DNA from: Cellulomonas avistercoris
GTDB lineage: Bacteria; Actinomycetota; Actinomycetes; Actinomycetales; Cellulomonadaceae
Length of the DNA stretch: 53,080 nucleotides
Assembly: GCF_014836445.1 (NCBI RefSeq)
Contig: NZ_JACSQV010000011.1
Span: forward strand, 116,249 to 169,328
Direction: 5' to 3'
Below the pieces are notes generated by a model. The model did no database searches and was not told the DNA's origin. It worked only from the letters and a program-made list of their open reading frames with translations. Shown here piece by piece: positions 37,227 through 47,159 of this stretch. How positions within the stretch are numbered: position 1 is the first letter of the stretch; each line of letters begins with the position of its first letter. The translations under genes were made by a program, and so were the position numbers.

Positions 37227-38468
37227 GTGCCCACGCTCACCTACGCCGCCACCCGCCGCTCGGCCCACGCGGGCTACGTCGTCCAGGCGGTCGTCAACAA
37301 CCTCGCGCCGCTGCTGTTCGTCGTCTTCCACACGTCGCTCGACGTGCCGGTCGCGCAGCTCGGGGCGCTCGCGTCGCTGAACTTCGGCGTGCAGCTGCTG
37401 ACCGACCTGGTCGCCGTGCGGGTGGTCGACCGCGTCGGGTACCGCCGACCGCTCGTGCTCGCGCACGCGCTGGCCGCGCTGGGCCTCGTGCTCCTGGCCG
37501 TCCTGCCGCTCGTGCTCGCGTCGCCGTTCGTGGGGCTGTGCCTCGCGGTCGTCGTGTACGGGGTGGGCGGCGGGCTGCTCGAGGTCCTGGTGTCGCCGGT
37601 CGTCGAGCACCTGCCCAGCCCGTCGCAGGCCAAGGCGGCCGGGATGGCGCTCGCGCACTCGTTCTACTGCTGGGGCCAGCTCGCGGTCGTCGTGGTCACC
37701 ACCGCCCTGCTCGCGGTCCTCGGCACCGACCTGTGGCCGGTGCTGCCGGTGCTGTGGGCGGTGGTGCCGCTGGCCAACCTGGTGGTGCTGCTGCGCGTGC
37801 CGATGCCCGCCACCGTGCCCGACGAGCACCGCACGCCCCTGCGGTCGCTGTTCGGCACCCCGCTGTTCCTCGCCGCGCTCGTCCTCATGGCCACCGGCGG
37901 CGCGGCCGAGCTGACGATGGCGCAGTGGTCGTCGTTCTTCGCCGAGCAGGGCACGGGTGTGCCCAAGGAGGTCGGGGACCTGCTGGGCCCGGGGCTGTTC
38001 GCCCTGCTCATGGGGCTGGGCCGCGCCGCGTACGGCCTGTGGGGTCACGACGTGCCGCTGCGCCCGCTGCTGGCGGCCTCCGGGGTCGCCGCGGCCGTCT
38101 GCTACGTCGTCGCGGCGACCGTCTCCGTGCCCGTCGTGAGCCTCGCCGCGTGCGCGCTGTGCGGGCTCGCGACCGCGCTGCTGTGGCCCGGGACGTTCTC
38201 GCTGACGTCCGCCCGGTTCCCCCTCGGCGGTGCCGCGATGTTCGCGGTGCTCGCGCTCGCCGGGGACGCCGGCGGCACGTTCGGCCCGCTCGGGGCCGGG
38301 CTCCTCGCCGACCTGGCCGCCGGGCCGCTGGCACCGCTGGCGTCGGCGCTGCCGCCGGACTCCGGGACGGGGCTGCGCGCCGGGCTGCTCCTGAGCGCGG
38401 CCGTGCCGGTCGTGTTCGCGGTGACGGTGCTGGCGTCGGGACGTCGCGAGCGGACCGCGACCGCCTGA
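37227..38468 (+). CDS. MFS transporter
   Basis: A 413-residue transporter with about 12 TM segments and the family layout of sugar-type MFS permeases: HAGYVVQAVVNNLAPLLF in TM1, DRVGYRRPLVLAHALAALG in loop 2-3 (motif A region) and EVLVSPVVEHLPSPSQAKAA in the middle. Substrate unknown. I chose GTG 37227 because GAGGA lies 4-5 bases upstream; GTG 37191 would add 12 residues but has no ribosome site. The stop is 20 bases before the tRNA gene on the other strand. Confidence 0.85.
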   Translation: MPTLTYAATRRSAHAGYVVQAVVNNLAPLLFVVFHTSLDVPVAQLGALASLNFGVQLLTDLVAVRVVDRVGYRRPLVLAHALAALGLVLLAVLPLVLASPFVGLCLAVVVYGVGGGLLEVLVSPVVEHLPSPSQAKAAGMALAHSFYCWGQLAVVVVTTALLAVLGTDLWPVLPVLWAVVPLANLVVLLRVPMPATVPDEHRTPLRSLFGTPLFLAALVLMATGGAAELTMAQWSSFFAEQGTGVPKEVGDLLGPGLFALLMGLGRAAYGLWGHDVPLRPLLAASGVAAAVCYVVAATVSVPVVSLAACALCGLATALLWPGTFSLTSARFPLGGAAMFAVLALAGDAGGTFGPLGAGLLADLAAGPLAPLASALPPDSGTGLRAGLLLSAAVPVVFAVTVLASGRRERTATA

Positions 38469-38487
38469 CCGGACGTCGCGGCACGGG

Positions 38488-38559
38488 CTCCGCCCCCAGG
38501 ATTCGAACCTGGACTGCACGGCTCCAAAGGCCGGCGTGCTGCCGTTACACCAGGGCGGA
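38488..38559 (-). tRNA. tRNA-Gln (anticodon TTG)
   Basis: The minus strand folds into a 72-nt cloverleaf. Acceptor TCCGCCC pairs with GGGCGGA, the D-stem is GTGT/GCAC, the anticodon loop is CTTTGGA (TTG, reading CAA), the T-arm is CCAGG-TTCGAAT-CCTGG and the discriminator is G. The 3' CCA is not encoded. It lies between two convergent-to-it plus-strand genes. Confidence 0.95.
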
Positions 38560-38644
38560 TCGGCGCCTCAGTCTGCCAGGTCCCGGACCGCGACCCACCG
38601 GCGCCCGCGGGGGTGTGCACGGCGCGCCGTCCCCGCACGGCACA

Positions 38645-39292
38645 ATGGCGCGCATGGCCTCCGACTCCAAGCGGTCCCGCGCGCGCATGACCGGCACCCA
38701 GCGACGCGCGCAGCTGCTGGACGTCTCACGCAAGCTCTTCGCCGAGAAGGGGTTCGACAACACGTCGGTCGAGGAGATCGCCGCCCGCGCGGAGGTCTCC
38801 AAGCCCGTCGTCTACGAGCACTTCGGCGGCAAGGAGGGCGTCTACGCGGTCGTCGTCGACCGCGAGATCCAGGCGCTGACGACCGCGCTGACGGGCGCCC
38901 TCGAGGGCGGCGGGCACCCCAAGGTCATGGTCGAGCGGACGGCGCTCGCGCTGCTGTCCTACATCGAGACGTCCGAGGACGGGTTCCGCATCCTCGTGCG
39001 CGACTCGCCGGTCGCCCAGGCCACCGGCACGTTCTCGTCCCTCATCGGCGACGTCGCCTCGCAGGTCGAGCACCTGCTGGGCGCGCAGTTCAAGAAGCAG
39101 GGCCTCGACCCGCGCGCGGCGCCCATGTACGCCCAGATGCTCGTCGGGATGGTCGCGCTGACGGGCCAGTGGTGGCTCGACGCGCGCAGCCCGCGCAAGA
39201 CGGACGTCGCCGCGCACCTCGTCAACCTCGCGTGGAACGGCCTCGAGGGCCTCGAGCGCCGCCCCGAGCTGACCAAGCCGCCCACGCCGTAG
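38645..39292 (+). CDS. TetR-family transcriptional regulator
   Basis: A 215-residue regulator with an N-terminal TetR HTH (RRAQLLDVSRKLFAEKGFDN, then VEEIAARAEVSKPVVYEHFG) and a helical ligand domain containing FRILVRDSPVAQATGTFSSL. ATG 38654 is an alternative start (MASDSKRS); neither has a good ribosome site. A TetR gene near glmU and opposite in direction is also seen in Mycobacterium, so this is probably backbone rather than accessory. Target and ligand are unknown. Confidence 0.9.
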   Translation: MARMASDSKRSRARMTGTQRRAQLLDVSRKLFAEKGFDNTSVEEIAARAEVSKPVVYEHFGGKEGVYAVVVDREIQALTTALTGALEGGGHPKVMVERTALALLSYIETSEDGFRILVRDSPVAQATGTFSSLIGDVASQVEHLLGAQFKKQGLDPRAAPMYAQMLVGMVALTGQWWLDARSPRKTDVAAHLVNLAWNGLEGLERRPELTKPPTP

Positions 39293-39311
39293 CGGCGACG
39301 TCCGCCCGCCG

Positions 39312-39611
39312 TCAGGGCGCGCGGACCTTGCGGCTGTTCGCACCCTTCATGCGCGAGCTCGTCAGTCCCGTGCGCGAGCCCGTCCGGCTGTCGTCGGCGC
39401 GCACGTCGAGCATCTGCGAGCGCGTCTCCGACTCGTGGTGGTGGCGCTTGTCCGTGTTGCGGTAGCGCAGGTACACCCAGCCGGCGAAGAGCGGGCCGGC
39501 GAGCAGCAGCAGGAGCAGGACGGCCTTGCCGCCCCCGTCGTCGCCACCGGCGCTCGCCAGGACCTCGCCCGCGACCGCCAGCACCGGCGGGCCCAGGACG
39601 ACGCCCGTCAC
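39312..39611 (-). CDS. Small single-pass membrane protein, third gene of the SPFH/zinc-ribbon operon
   Basis: A 99-residue protein: a short N-terminal hydrophobic stretch (VVLGPPVLAVAGEVLA), a strong TM segment (AVLLLLLLAGPLFAGWVYLRY, residues about 29-49) and a basic, His/Arg-rich cytosolic tail (NTDKRHHHESETRSQML) ending SRKVRAP. The GTG overlaps the stop of the zinc-ribbon gene (GTGA), so it is coupled to it. It is convergent with TetR, 19 bp away. No family recognised; by position it could match the small membrane protein of Bacillus ydjH-type operons. Confidence 0.75.
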   Translation of the reverse strand: MTGVVLGPPVLAVAGEVLASAGGDDGGGKAVLLLLLLAGPLFAGWVYLRYRNTDKRHHHESETRSQMLDVRADDSRTGSRTGLTSSRMKGANSRKVRAP

Positions 39612-40870
39612 GTGAGCACCCACAGCACCGCGGCGGCCAGCGCCCCGACGACCTCGACGACCCCCGCGACCAGCGCGAGGCGCGGCACGTTCAGCGGCAC
39701 GCTGCCCATCGTCTCCCCCGTCCGGCCGTTGACGGCCACGTAGTGCAGCAGCGTCGAGCCGTCCTTCCTGGTCTCGAGGTAGCTGTACAGCCACACCGGC
39801 AGGTACGCGCTGACCCAGCGCTCGCCGCGCACGTCGAGGTCCGTGGCGTCCCACCGCACACCGCGGTCGTAGAACCCGATCGTCTCGTCGGCCCGCCAGC
39901 GTGCGATGTCGCGGACCTGGTCGTGCACGGCCGCGCGCAGCCCGGCCACGTCGACGTCGCGACGCTCGGAGGTGAACCCCTGCAGGTAGCGGGGGTCGTA
40001 GCGCACGCCGTTCTCGACGTCGAACGGCAGGACCGTGTTGATGACGTTGTTGGACGTGCGCGCCGTGTCACGGTCGAGCCGCTCGGCGGAGGACTCGAGC
40101 GTGAGGTCGTCGACGTGCAGTTCGAACGAGCGTCGCACGTCGTAGACGTCGGCGTCGTAGCGGCGCTCGCTGCGCGTCTCGCCCTGGGAGTCGCGCACCT
40201 GCACGGTGTAGGAGCGCGTCTGGTGCTCGCCCTCGCCGGTGACGCGCGCGTGCGCGTTGACGTCGACGACCATGTAGGGCAGGTACACGCCCATGACGTT
40301 CTCGGGCGTGAACTCGGCCCGGAACCGCGGGTGGGCGAAGAACGTCCGCTTGCCGACGAACGCCGCGACGCGCGCGACCGCGTCGGCCTTCGGGACGCTG
40401 AACGGCAGCACCATGTCCGGCACCGCGCCGTTGGGGACCTGCTCGGTGAGCGACAGGGTGTTGCGGCACCAGTGGCACCGGGCCTGCACGCCCGCGGCGG
40501 CGTCGATGACGACGTCCGCACCGCACGCGGTGCAGCGCAGCGTGACCGCCGGGTCGGCCGTCACGTCCGCGGTCCCCGAGCCGACGACGACGCCCGCGAG
40601 CTCCCCCACGGGACCGTCGAGGTCGAACGTCGCCAGCGCGTTCTCGGTGCGCCACTCGTAGCGGCAGAAGCCGCAGCGCAGCATGCCCGTGGCGACGTTG
40701 AGCGACGCCTCGGTGGCGCCGCACCGCTCGCAGCGGACCAGGCCGTCGGTACGGTCGTCACCGGTGCGCACGACGCGCGGGCCGCCCGGTGCGGCGGTCG
40801 ACTGTGGGTCTCCGGGCTCGGCAGGCTGGATCGGCTGCGCCCCGGGCGACGGGGCGTGGAGGTCGCTCAT
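39608..40870 (-). CDS. Double zinc-ribbon (TFIIB-type) membrane-associated protein, YdjG-like
   Basis: A 420-residue protein. After a Pro-rich leader, two zinc ribbons are visible: VRCERCG ... MLRCGFC (about residues 45-70) and LRCTACG ... ARCHWC (about 112-137), each CxxC-CxxC. A long globular region with VLPFSVPKADAVARVAAFVGKR and PVWLYSYLETRKDGSTLLHYVAVNG follows, and a C-terminal TM pair ends in LWVLT. It resembles the TFIIB-zinc-ribbon proteins that accompany SPFH/PspA proteins, such as Bacillus YdjG (from memory of the family). It starts 2 bases after the SPFH stop (TAGGCATG). Membrane-stress function is inferred. Confidence 0.8.
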   Translation of the reverse strand: MSDLHAPSPGAQPIQPAEPGDPQSTAAPGGPRVVRTGDDRTDGLVRCERCGATEASLNVATGMLRCGFCRYEWRTENALATFDLDGPVGELAGVVVGSGTADVTADPAVTLRCTACGADVVIDAAAGVQARCHWCRNTLSLTEQVPNGAVPDMVLPFSVPKADAVARVAAFVGKRTFFAHPRFRAEFTPENVMGVYLPYMVVDVNAHARVTGEGEHQTRSYTVQVRDSQGETRSERRYDADVYDVRRSFELHVDDLTLESSAERLDRDTARTSNNVINTVLPFDVENGVRYDPRYLQGFTSERRDVDVAGLRAAVHDQVRDIARWRADETIGFYDRGVRWDATDLDVRGERWVSAYLPVWLYSYLETRKDGSTLLHYVAVNGRTGETMGSVPLNVPRLALVAGVVEVVGALAAAVLWVLT

Positions 40871-40872
40871 GC

Positions 40873-42057
40873 CTACAGGCCGAGCGCCTTCGCCTTGGCG
40901 GCGTCGTAGTCCGCCTGCGTGATCAGCCCCTGGTCGAACAGCGTCTTGAGCTGCGTGAGCCTCGCGACCGTGTCGTCGGCCGCGGGCGCCGCCGGCGCGG
41001 GTGCGGCCTGCGGCGCGGGCGCCGTCGGCTGCTGCAGGGCACCGGCCGCACCGCTCGCCGCGTTCAGCCCCAGGCCGAGCACCGCCATGTTGGCCGCACC
41101 GCCGCCGCCCTCGCCGGCCGCCTGCATGCCGCGGGCCACCGACTGCTGGAGGAACGAGTTGCCGCGGGCGCCGCCCAGGGCGTCGGCCTTCTTGACGTCG
41201 CTGAGCAGCGCGCGCGTGTCCTCGTCGTACTCGATCGCGGCGATCGCGACCTTGCCGATCGTCAGGCCGCGCTGGGAGGTCCACATGAACCCCTCCTCGA
41301 CCGCGCCGGCGAGCGCCTGGCCGAGGCCGGCCGCGTCGCTCTGGATCCGCGTGATGCGGTTGCCCTGCGACGGGTCGTTCGTGTAGCGCGAGAACGCGGC
41401 GGCGAGCGAGCCGACGACCTCGGTGAACAGCTGGCTCGCGGCCGGGTTGTCCAGGTCGGAGAAGTCGAAGACGGGACCGCCGGGCGTCAGGTAGGTCAGC
41501 GGGACGAAGCCCTTGACCAGCAGGACCGGGTCGACGACCTTCAGCGTGTACGTGCCGCGCGTGACGGCGCCGACCTGCGCGTTCAGGTACGCGTCGTCCC
41601 AGTAGATCTCCGACTGCGTGCCGAAGCGGTTGTTCGGGATCTCCTTGAGGTTCACGTAGAACGCGAGCTGCTGCGACCCCGGCTGCCCGCCGAACTTGAA
41701 CCGCTCCCACGACGTCATGACGGTCGAGGCGAGGATGCCGTCACCGGCGAACACCGACCGCGAGTTCGGGTCCTGCGACCGGAACTCGTACCCGCCGGGC
41801 TCGGCGACCAGGCCCGTGAGCTGCCCGTCCTGGAACGTCAGGAGCGCGACGCCCTCGGGCACCACGATGCGGCTGCCGTTGGTGATGATGTTGTCGGACG
41901 CCTTGGTGTTCGATCCGCGGCCCGCGTTCTGGCCGCGCGGCACGGCGGGGAAGATCGCGGCGGTCGGTGCCAGACCGTCCGGCGGGGTCAGGAAGTCCTT
42001 CCACTGGTCGGCGAGCGCGCCGCCCAACGCCCCGGCGAAAGCCTTGATGAATCCCAC
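40873..42057 (-). CDS. SPFH (virion core protein-like, YdjI-type) protein with C-terminal SHOCT domain
   Basis: A 394-residue protein starting MGFIKAFAGALGGALADQWK. Residues about 50-300 form an SPFH/band-7-like core (IVVPEGVALLTFQDGQLTG, then SEIYWDDAYLNAQVGAVTRG). A Gly/Ala/Pro linker (about 310-360) follows, then a SHOCT domain at the end (LTQLKTLFDQGLITQADYDA). Such proteins form membrane-associated oligomers at stressed membranes. It is the first gene of a tight three-gene operon with the zinc-ribbon and small TM proteins. MarR is divergently transcribed 223 bp away. Confidence 0.85.
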   Translation of the reverse strand: MGFIKAFAGALGGALADQWKDFLTPPDGLAPTAAIFPAVPRGQNAGRGSNTKASDNIITNGSRIVVPEGVALLTFQDGQLTGLVAEPGGYEFRSQDPNSRSVFAGDGILASTVMTSWERFKFGGQPGSQQLAFYVNLKEIPNNRFGTQSEIYWDDAYLNAQVGAVTRGTYTLKVVDPVLLVKGFVPLTYLTPGGPVFDFSDLDNPAASQLFTEVVGSLAAAFSRYTNDPSQGNRITRIQSDAAGLGQALAGAVEEGFMWTSQRGLTIGKVAIAAIEYDEDTRALLSDVKKADALGGARGNSFLQQSVARGMQAAGEGGGGAANMAVLGLGLNAASGAAGALQQPTAPAPQAAPAPAAPAADDTVARLTQLKTLFDQGLITQADYDAAKAKALGL

Positions 42058-42267
42058 GGTGCTCCTTCGACCTCACGGTGCTGCGGGTCCGTCCGCGACG
42101 TGGTCCGGGCCCTGACAGGCGGCACAGTAGCGTCCCGCCCGCCGGGACGGACGGGACCCGCCCGGATCTCACCCGGACCGTCCCGCAGAGCGCATCGCCG
42201 CAGGCCACGTGCCCGGTCGCGCGCCGACGCACCGCACGCCCGCGACCCCGGACCTCTCGACGTCGAC

Positions 42268-42273
42268 TAATCT
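42268..42273 (+). promoter_or_regulatory. TANNNT -10 element of a probably leaderless marR-type mRNA
   Basis: TAATCT ends 7 bases before the ATG at 42281, which puts the transcription start at or next to the start codon. No ribosome site is present. The palindrome TCGACGTCGA (42257-42266) just upstream could be an autoregulatory site. Confidence 0.5.
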
Positions 42274-42280
42274 CTCGACC

Positions 42281-42799
42281 ATGGCCGAGACCGACACCGG
42301 CCGCCCGCCCCGCGACGAGGTCGACCGCATCGTCCTCGCCTGGGCGCGCGAGCGACCGGACCTGGACGTGCGGCCCCTCACCGTGCTCTCGCGCGTCAGC
42401 AGGCTGGCGCGCCACCTCGACCTCGCGCGCCGCGGCGCGTTCGCGCGGCACGGGCTCGAGACGTGGGAGTTCGACGTGCTCGCGGCGCTGCGCCGGGCCG
42501 GGGAGCCCTACCGGCTGTCCCCCGGTGCCCTGCTCACGCAGACGCTCGTGACCAGCGGCACCATGACCAACCGCATCGACCGCCTCGCCGAGCAGGGGCT
42601 CGTCGAGCGGCAGCCGTCGCCCGACGACCGCCGCGGCGTCCTCGTGCGGCTGACGCCGGCCGGGCTGCAGCGCGTCGACGACGCGTTCGCCGACCTCCTG
42701 GACGTCGAGCGCGGGCTCATCGGCGCCCTGCCCGAGGCCGACCGCGAGCGCCTGGCCGAGCTGCTGCGCGACGTGCTCACGCTGTTCGACGCGTCCTGA
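42281..42799 (+). CDS. MarR-family transcriptional regulator
   Basis: A 172-residue winged-helix regulator: RHGLETWEFDVLAALRRAG, LLTQTLVTSGTMTNRIDRL (recognition helix) and the wing SPDDRRGVLVRLTPAGLQR. The ligand is unknown. It diverges from the SPFH operon, which may be its target, and converges on the ArsR gene. The ATG has no ribosome site but a well-placed -10, consistent with leaderless translation. Confidence 0.92.
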   Translation: MAETDTGRPPRDEVDRIVLAWARERPDLDVRPLTVLSRVSRLARHLDLARRGAFARHGLETWEFDVLAALRRAGEPYRLSPGALLTQTLVTSGTMTNRIDRLAEQGLVERQPSPDDRRGVLVRLTPAGLQRVDDAFADLLDVERGLIGALPEADRERLAELLRDVLTLFDAS

Positions 42800-42829
42800 G
42801 ACCTCGACGCGACCCGCGGCGCGCCGCCG

Positions 42830-43168
42830 TCAGCCCCGCGCGACGTGCTCGCCGAGGCGGTCCAGCCGACGCTCCGCCGGGAGGCGGTGGCGGTCCAGCC
42901 AGGCCCGGGCCGTCGCGGTGCCGTCGGGCGTGAGCCGGTAGGTCCGCACGCGGCCCGTCTTCTCCGAGACGACGACGCCCGCGCGCTCGAGGACGGCGAG
43001 GTGCTGCACCACGGTCGGCAACGACACCCCGAACGGCTCCGCGAGCGTGCTCACCGACGCCGGGCCGCGCGCGAGCCGCTCGACGACGGCCCGCCGGGTG
43101 CCGTCCGCCAGGGCCTGGAAGACCCGGTCCAGGTCCTCGCTCGCGCCCGGCGCCACCTGCGCGGCCAC
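42830..43168 (-). CDS. ArsR-family HTH regulator
   Basis: A 112-residue winged helix protein: DLDRVFQALADGTRRAVVER, then LAEPFGVSLPTVVQHLAVLE and SEKTGRVRTYRLTPDG. No metal-binding CxC motif is visible, so it belongs to the ArsR-like group that usually pairs with SRPBCC genes rather than metal sensors. It is the last gene of the SRPBCC - ABC-F - ArsR operon, 3 bases after the ABC-F stop, and probably binds the inverted repeat at 45506-45525. Confidence 0.9.
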   Translation of the reverse strand: MAAQVAPGASEDLDRVFQALADGTRRAVVERLARGPASVSTLAEPFGVSLPTVVQHLAVLERAGVVVSEKTGRVRTYRLTPDGTATARAWLDRHRLPAERRLDRLGEHVARG

Positions 43169-43171
43169 GGC

Positions 43172-45004
<1,833 letters not shown>

Positions 45005-45011
45005 AGGTGGC

Positions 45012-45482
45012 TCAGCCTGCCAGGTACGCCGCCAGGGTGTCGAAGATGCCGCGCATGCCCTCCTCGCGACCGGCCGGGTCGTCGAGCCCGTCGAGGTGGG
45101 TGCCCTGCTCGGTGTAGCGCAGCGACGTGCGCGCCTCACCCTCGGACGCGAGCTCGTAGGTCGCCAGCGACGTCGAGATGTGGGCGCCGTCGAGCCACAT
45201 GTCGTAGGTCAGGACGATCCTCTGCTGCTCGACGAGGTCGGTGTAGGTCGCGACGTACCGGCTGACAGGCCCGCCGTGGAACTCGCCCTCGCTCACGGCG
45301 GTCCCGCCGACGCGGAAGTCGTCGGTGTCCTCGACGGTCGTCCAGTCGTCGCTCGTGCCGAACCACTCGTGCTTCTGGGCCGGGTCGGCGAAGGCCTCCC
45401 AGACGCGGTCGACCGGGGCGTCGAAGGTGCGCTCGACGACGAAGGTCGAGTGGACGGTCGAGCGGGACGTGGTGGTGCTCAT
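45012..45482 (-). CDS. SRPBCC (AHSA1/START-like) protein
   Basis: A 156-residue protein with STFVVERTFDAPVDRVWEAF (opening strand and helix) and FADPAQKHEWFG, typical of the AHSA1 subfamily, ending in GMRGIFDTLAAYL. It has a hydrophobic cavity fold; ligand unknown. The ATG at 45482 has GGAGG 5-6 bases upstream; GTG 45503 lies in the operator region and is unlikely. It is the first gene of the operon that ends in ArsR, the usual partner of this family. Confidence 0.9.
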   Translation of the reverse strand: MSTTTSRSTVHSTFVVERTFDAPVDRVWEAFADPAQKHEWFGTSDDWTTVEDTDDFRVGGTAVSEGEFHGGPVSRYVATYTDLVEQQRIVLTYDMWLDGAHISTSLATYELASEGEARTSLRYTEQGTHLDGLDDPAGREEGMRGIFDTLAAYLAG

Positions 45483-45505
45483 GGCGACCTCCGGGTCAGT
45501 CAAAT

Positions 45506-45525
45506 ACTTAGGTGATTACCTAAGT
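45506..45525. promoter_or_regulatory. 8-4-8 inverted repeat, probable ArsR operator
   Basis: ACTTAGGT-gatt-ACCTAAGT is a perfect inverted repeat starting 24 bp upstream of the SRPBCC ATG. It is AT-rich against the surrounding GC-rich DNA and fits an ArsR-type autoregulatory site. The RibD/DHFR gene stop is 23 bp to the right. Confidence 0.8.
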
Positions 45526-45548
45526 GTTGCGCTCGTCGACCCGGCCCG

Positions 45549-46196
45549 TCAAGACCCCGGCCGCGGTCCTGCGGGGTCGTCGGCCAGGACGTCGTACGTC
45601 AGGTGGGTCGACGTCGACGTCGGCGTCACGCCCCGCTGCACCAGCGCGCACGGCGCACCGGCGGCGAACAGCGGGGTGCCACCGCCCAGGACGACCGGCG
45701 CCAGGTGCAGCGTCAGCACGTCGACCAGGCCGGCCGCGAGCGCCGAGCCGACCGTCGCGCCACCGCCCATGAGCACGACGTCGAGCGCGGCGCCGGCACG
45801 CGCCGACGCCGCCTCGGCGCGCGCCCGGGCGGCGTCGACCGCGGCTCGCAGGCCCGTCGTGACGAAGGTCCAGTCCAGGTCGCGCAGGCGGACCGACGCC
45901 GGCCGCGCGCTCGTCACCACGACGAACGCGGGCGCGGCGACCTCGCGGGCGCCGTAGCCGGTCCGGTCGTCCCAGCCGCCCGGGCCGTCGACCACGTCGA
46001 AGAGCCGACGGCCCAGGACGACGGCGCCCGAGCGCGCCGTCGCCTCGCGCAGCACGCGGCGGTCGTCCTCGTCGTCCGAGAACGCCCACCGGTGCAGCGC
46101 GTCACCGCCGTCGCCCAGGCCGTTGTCCGGCCCGGGGTCGGGTCCCGTCACGTAGCCGTCCAGGGAGACGGAGATGTCCGCCACGACGCGTGCCAT
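45549..46196 (-). CDS. RibD C-terminal/dihydrofolate reductase-fold protein
   Basis: A 215-residue NADPH-binding fold: ARVVADISVSLDGYVTGPDP (opening strand), VVLGRRLFDVVDG, VVVTSARPASVRLRDLDWTFV, DVVLMGGGATVGSALAAGLVD, and VVLGGGTPLF. The family includes riboflavin deaminase/reductases and DHFR-like oxidoreductases of unknown substrate. It is alone between the SRPBCC operon and the methyltransferase gene. Confidence 0.88.
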   Translation of the reverse strand: MARVVADISVSLDGYVTGPDPGPDNGLGDGGDALHRWAFSDDEDDRRVLREATARSGAVVLGRRLFDVVDGPGGWDDRTGYGAREVAAPAFVVVTSARPASVRLRDLDWTFVTTGLRAAVDAARARAEAASARAGAALDVVLMGGGATVGSALAAGLVDVLTLHLAPVVLGGGTPLFAAGAPCALVQRGVTPTSTSTHLTYDVLADDPAGPRPGS

Positions 46197-46234
46197 ACGC
46201 GTACCGACCCGGGCCGTGGCCCGGGCTCATCGGC

Positions 46235-47029
46235 TCAGGACGCGAGGTTGCGCGCCGCGCGCGCCCCGAGCGCGATCCCGACCGCCACCGACACGTTCAG
46301 CGACTCCGCCGACGAGCGCATCGGGATCGACACGGTCCGCGCGCCCGCCGTCAGCTCGGCCGACGCGCCGCGCTTCTCGCTGCCGAACACGAGCAGCAGC
46401 CGCTGCGCGAGGCCCGCCAGGTCCGCCGTCACGAGCTCGCCGCCCGCGTCGAAGGCGACGCTCGGCAGGTCCAGCTCCCGCAGGCCGGCCACGGCCTCCT
46501 CGCGGGACGCGAGCACCACCGGCAGCGAGAACACGTAGCCGCGGCTCGCGCGCACGACGCGCCGGTCCAGCGGGTGCGCCAGGTCGCTGTCGACGAGCAC
46601 GACGCCCGCCGCGCCCAGCGCGTACGCCGTGCGCACCGCCGCGCCGATGTTGCCCACGATGCGCACGCCGTCGAGCACGACGACGTCACCCGGGCGCTCC
46701 GCGAGGTCCGCGAGCTGCGCGGGCCGCGGCGTCTTGGCGACGCCCACGACGTCGGGCTTGCGGTCGCCGCGGAAGAGCTCGTTCCACAGCGGGGTGGCGA
46801 TCTCCTGCACCGTCACGCCACGGGTGCGGGCGGCCGCGCCCAGCTCCGGGCCCACGTCGGCGCCCTCGACCGCGTAGATCCCGAGGACCTCGACGCCCGC
46901 GGTCAGCGCGTGCGCGAGCGGCTCCGGGTCCTCCACGAGCAGGGTGCGGGTGGCCGCCCGGGGGCGGCGCACGAGGTCGTCGATCCGCTGGACCTGCGGG
47001 TCCGAGCGGGACGAGATCACGTCGGTCAT
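46235..47029 (-). CDS. Tsr-like 23S rRNA (A1067-2'-O)-methyltransferase, thiopeptide-resistance type
   Basis: A 264-residue SPOUT methyltransferase. The whole protein aligns from memory with the thiostrepton/nosiheptide-resistance enzymes of Streptomyces (about 270 aa), with the same order of blocks: SDPQVQRIDDLVRRPRAATR, TLLVEDPEPLAHALTAGVE, LFRGDRKPDVVGVAKTPRPA, GDVVVLDGVRIVGNIGAAVR (knot start; Arg about 133), VDSDLAHPLDRRVVRASRGY, FGSEKRGAS, and SSAESLNVSVAVGIALG. These enzymes methylate the 2'-OH of A1067 of 23S rRNA and block thiopeptide binding to the GTPase centre. The ATG at 47029 follows GGAGA. A general TrmH-type methylase is the alternative, but the N-terminal L30-like domain match favours Tsr. 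Confidence 0.85.
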   Translation of the reverse strand: MTDVISSRSDPQVQRIDDLVRRPRAATRTLLVEDPEPLAHALTAGVEVLGIYAVEGADVGPELGAAARTRGVTVQEIATPLWNELFRGDRKPDVVGVAKTPRPAQLADLAERPGDVVVLDGVRIVGNIGAAVRTAYALGAAGVVLVDSDLAHPLDRRVVRASRGYVFSLPVVLASREEAVAGLRELDLPSVAFDAGGELVTADLAGLAQRLLLVFGSEKRGASAELTAGARTVSIPMRSSAESLNVSVAVGIALGARAARNLAS

Positions 47030-47097
47030 CGGTGCATCTCCTGGTGTTCGATGTGCAGGCGGGGGCCCGCACCCTCCCGACCCTGCCACACCTGGGC

Positions 47098-47156
47098 CGG
47101 GCGCCCCGCCGCGGGCCGCCACCTGACACTGTGACGTCCGGCGCGCGGGGCGCCCG
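47098..47156 (-). terminator. Possible terminator after the ABC permease gene
   Basis: A 12-bp inverted repeat (47098-47109 with 47145-47156, core GGGCGCCCCG) with a 35-nt loop begins 4 bases past the stop at 47160 on the minus strand. The long loop makes it less certain. Confidence 0.4.
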
Positions 47157-47159
47157 TGC

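Noticed and set aside
42816..42827. GCGGCGCGCCGC palindrome between marR and arsR as a bidirectional terminator
   Set aside because: Only 12 bp with no loop and common by chance in such GC-rich DNA; not enough to annotate.
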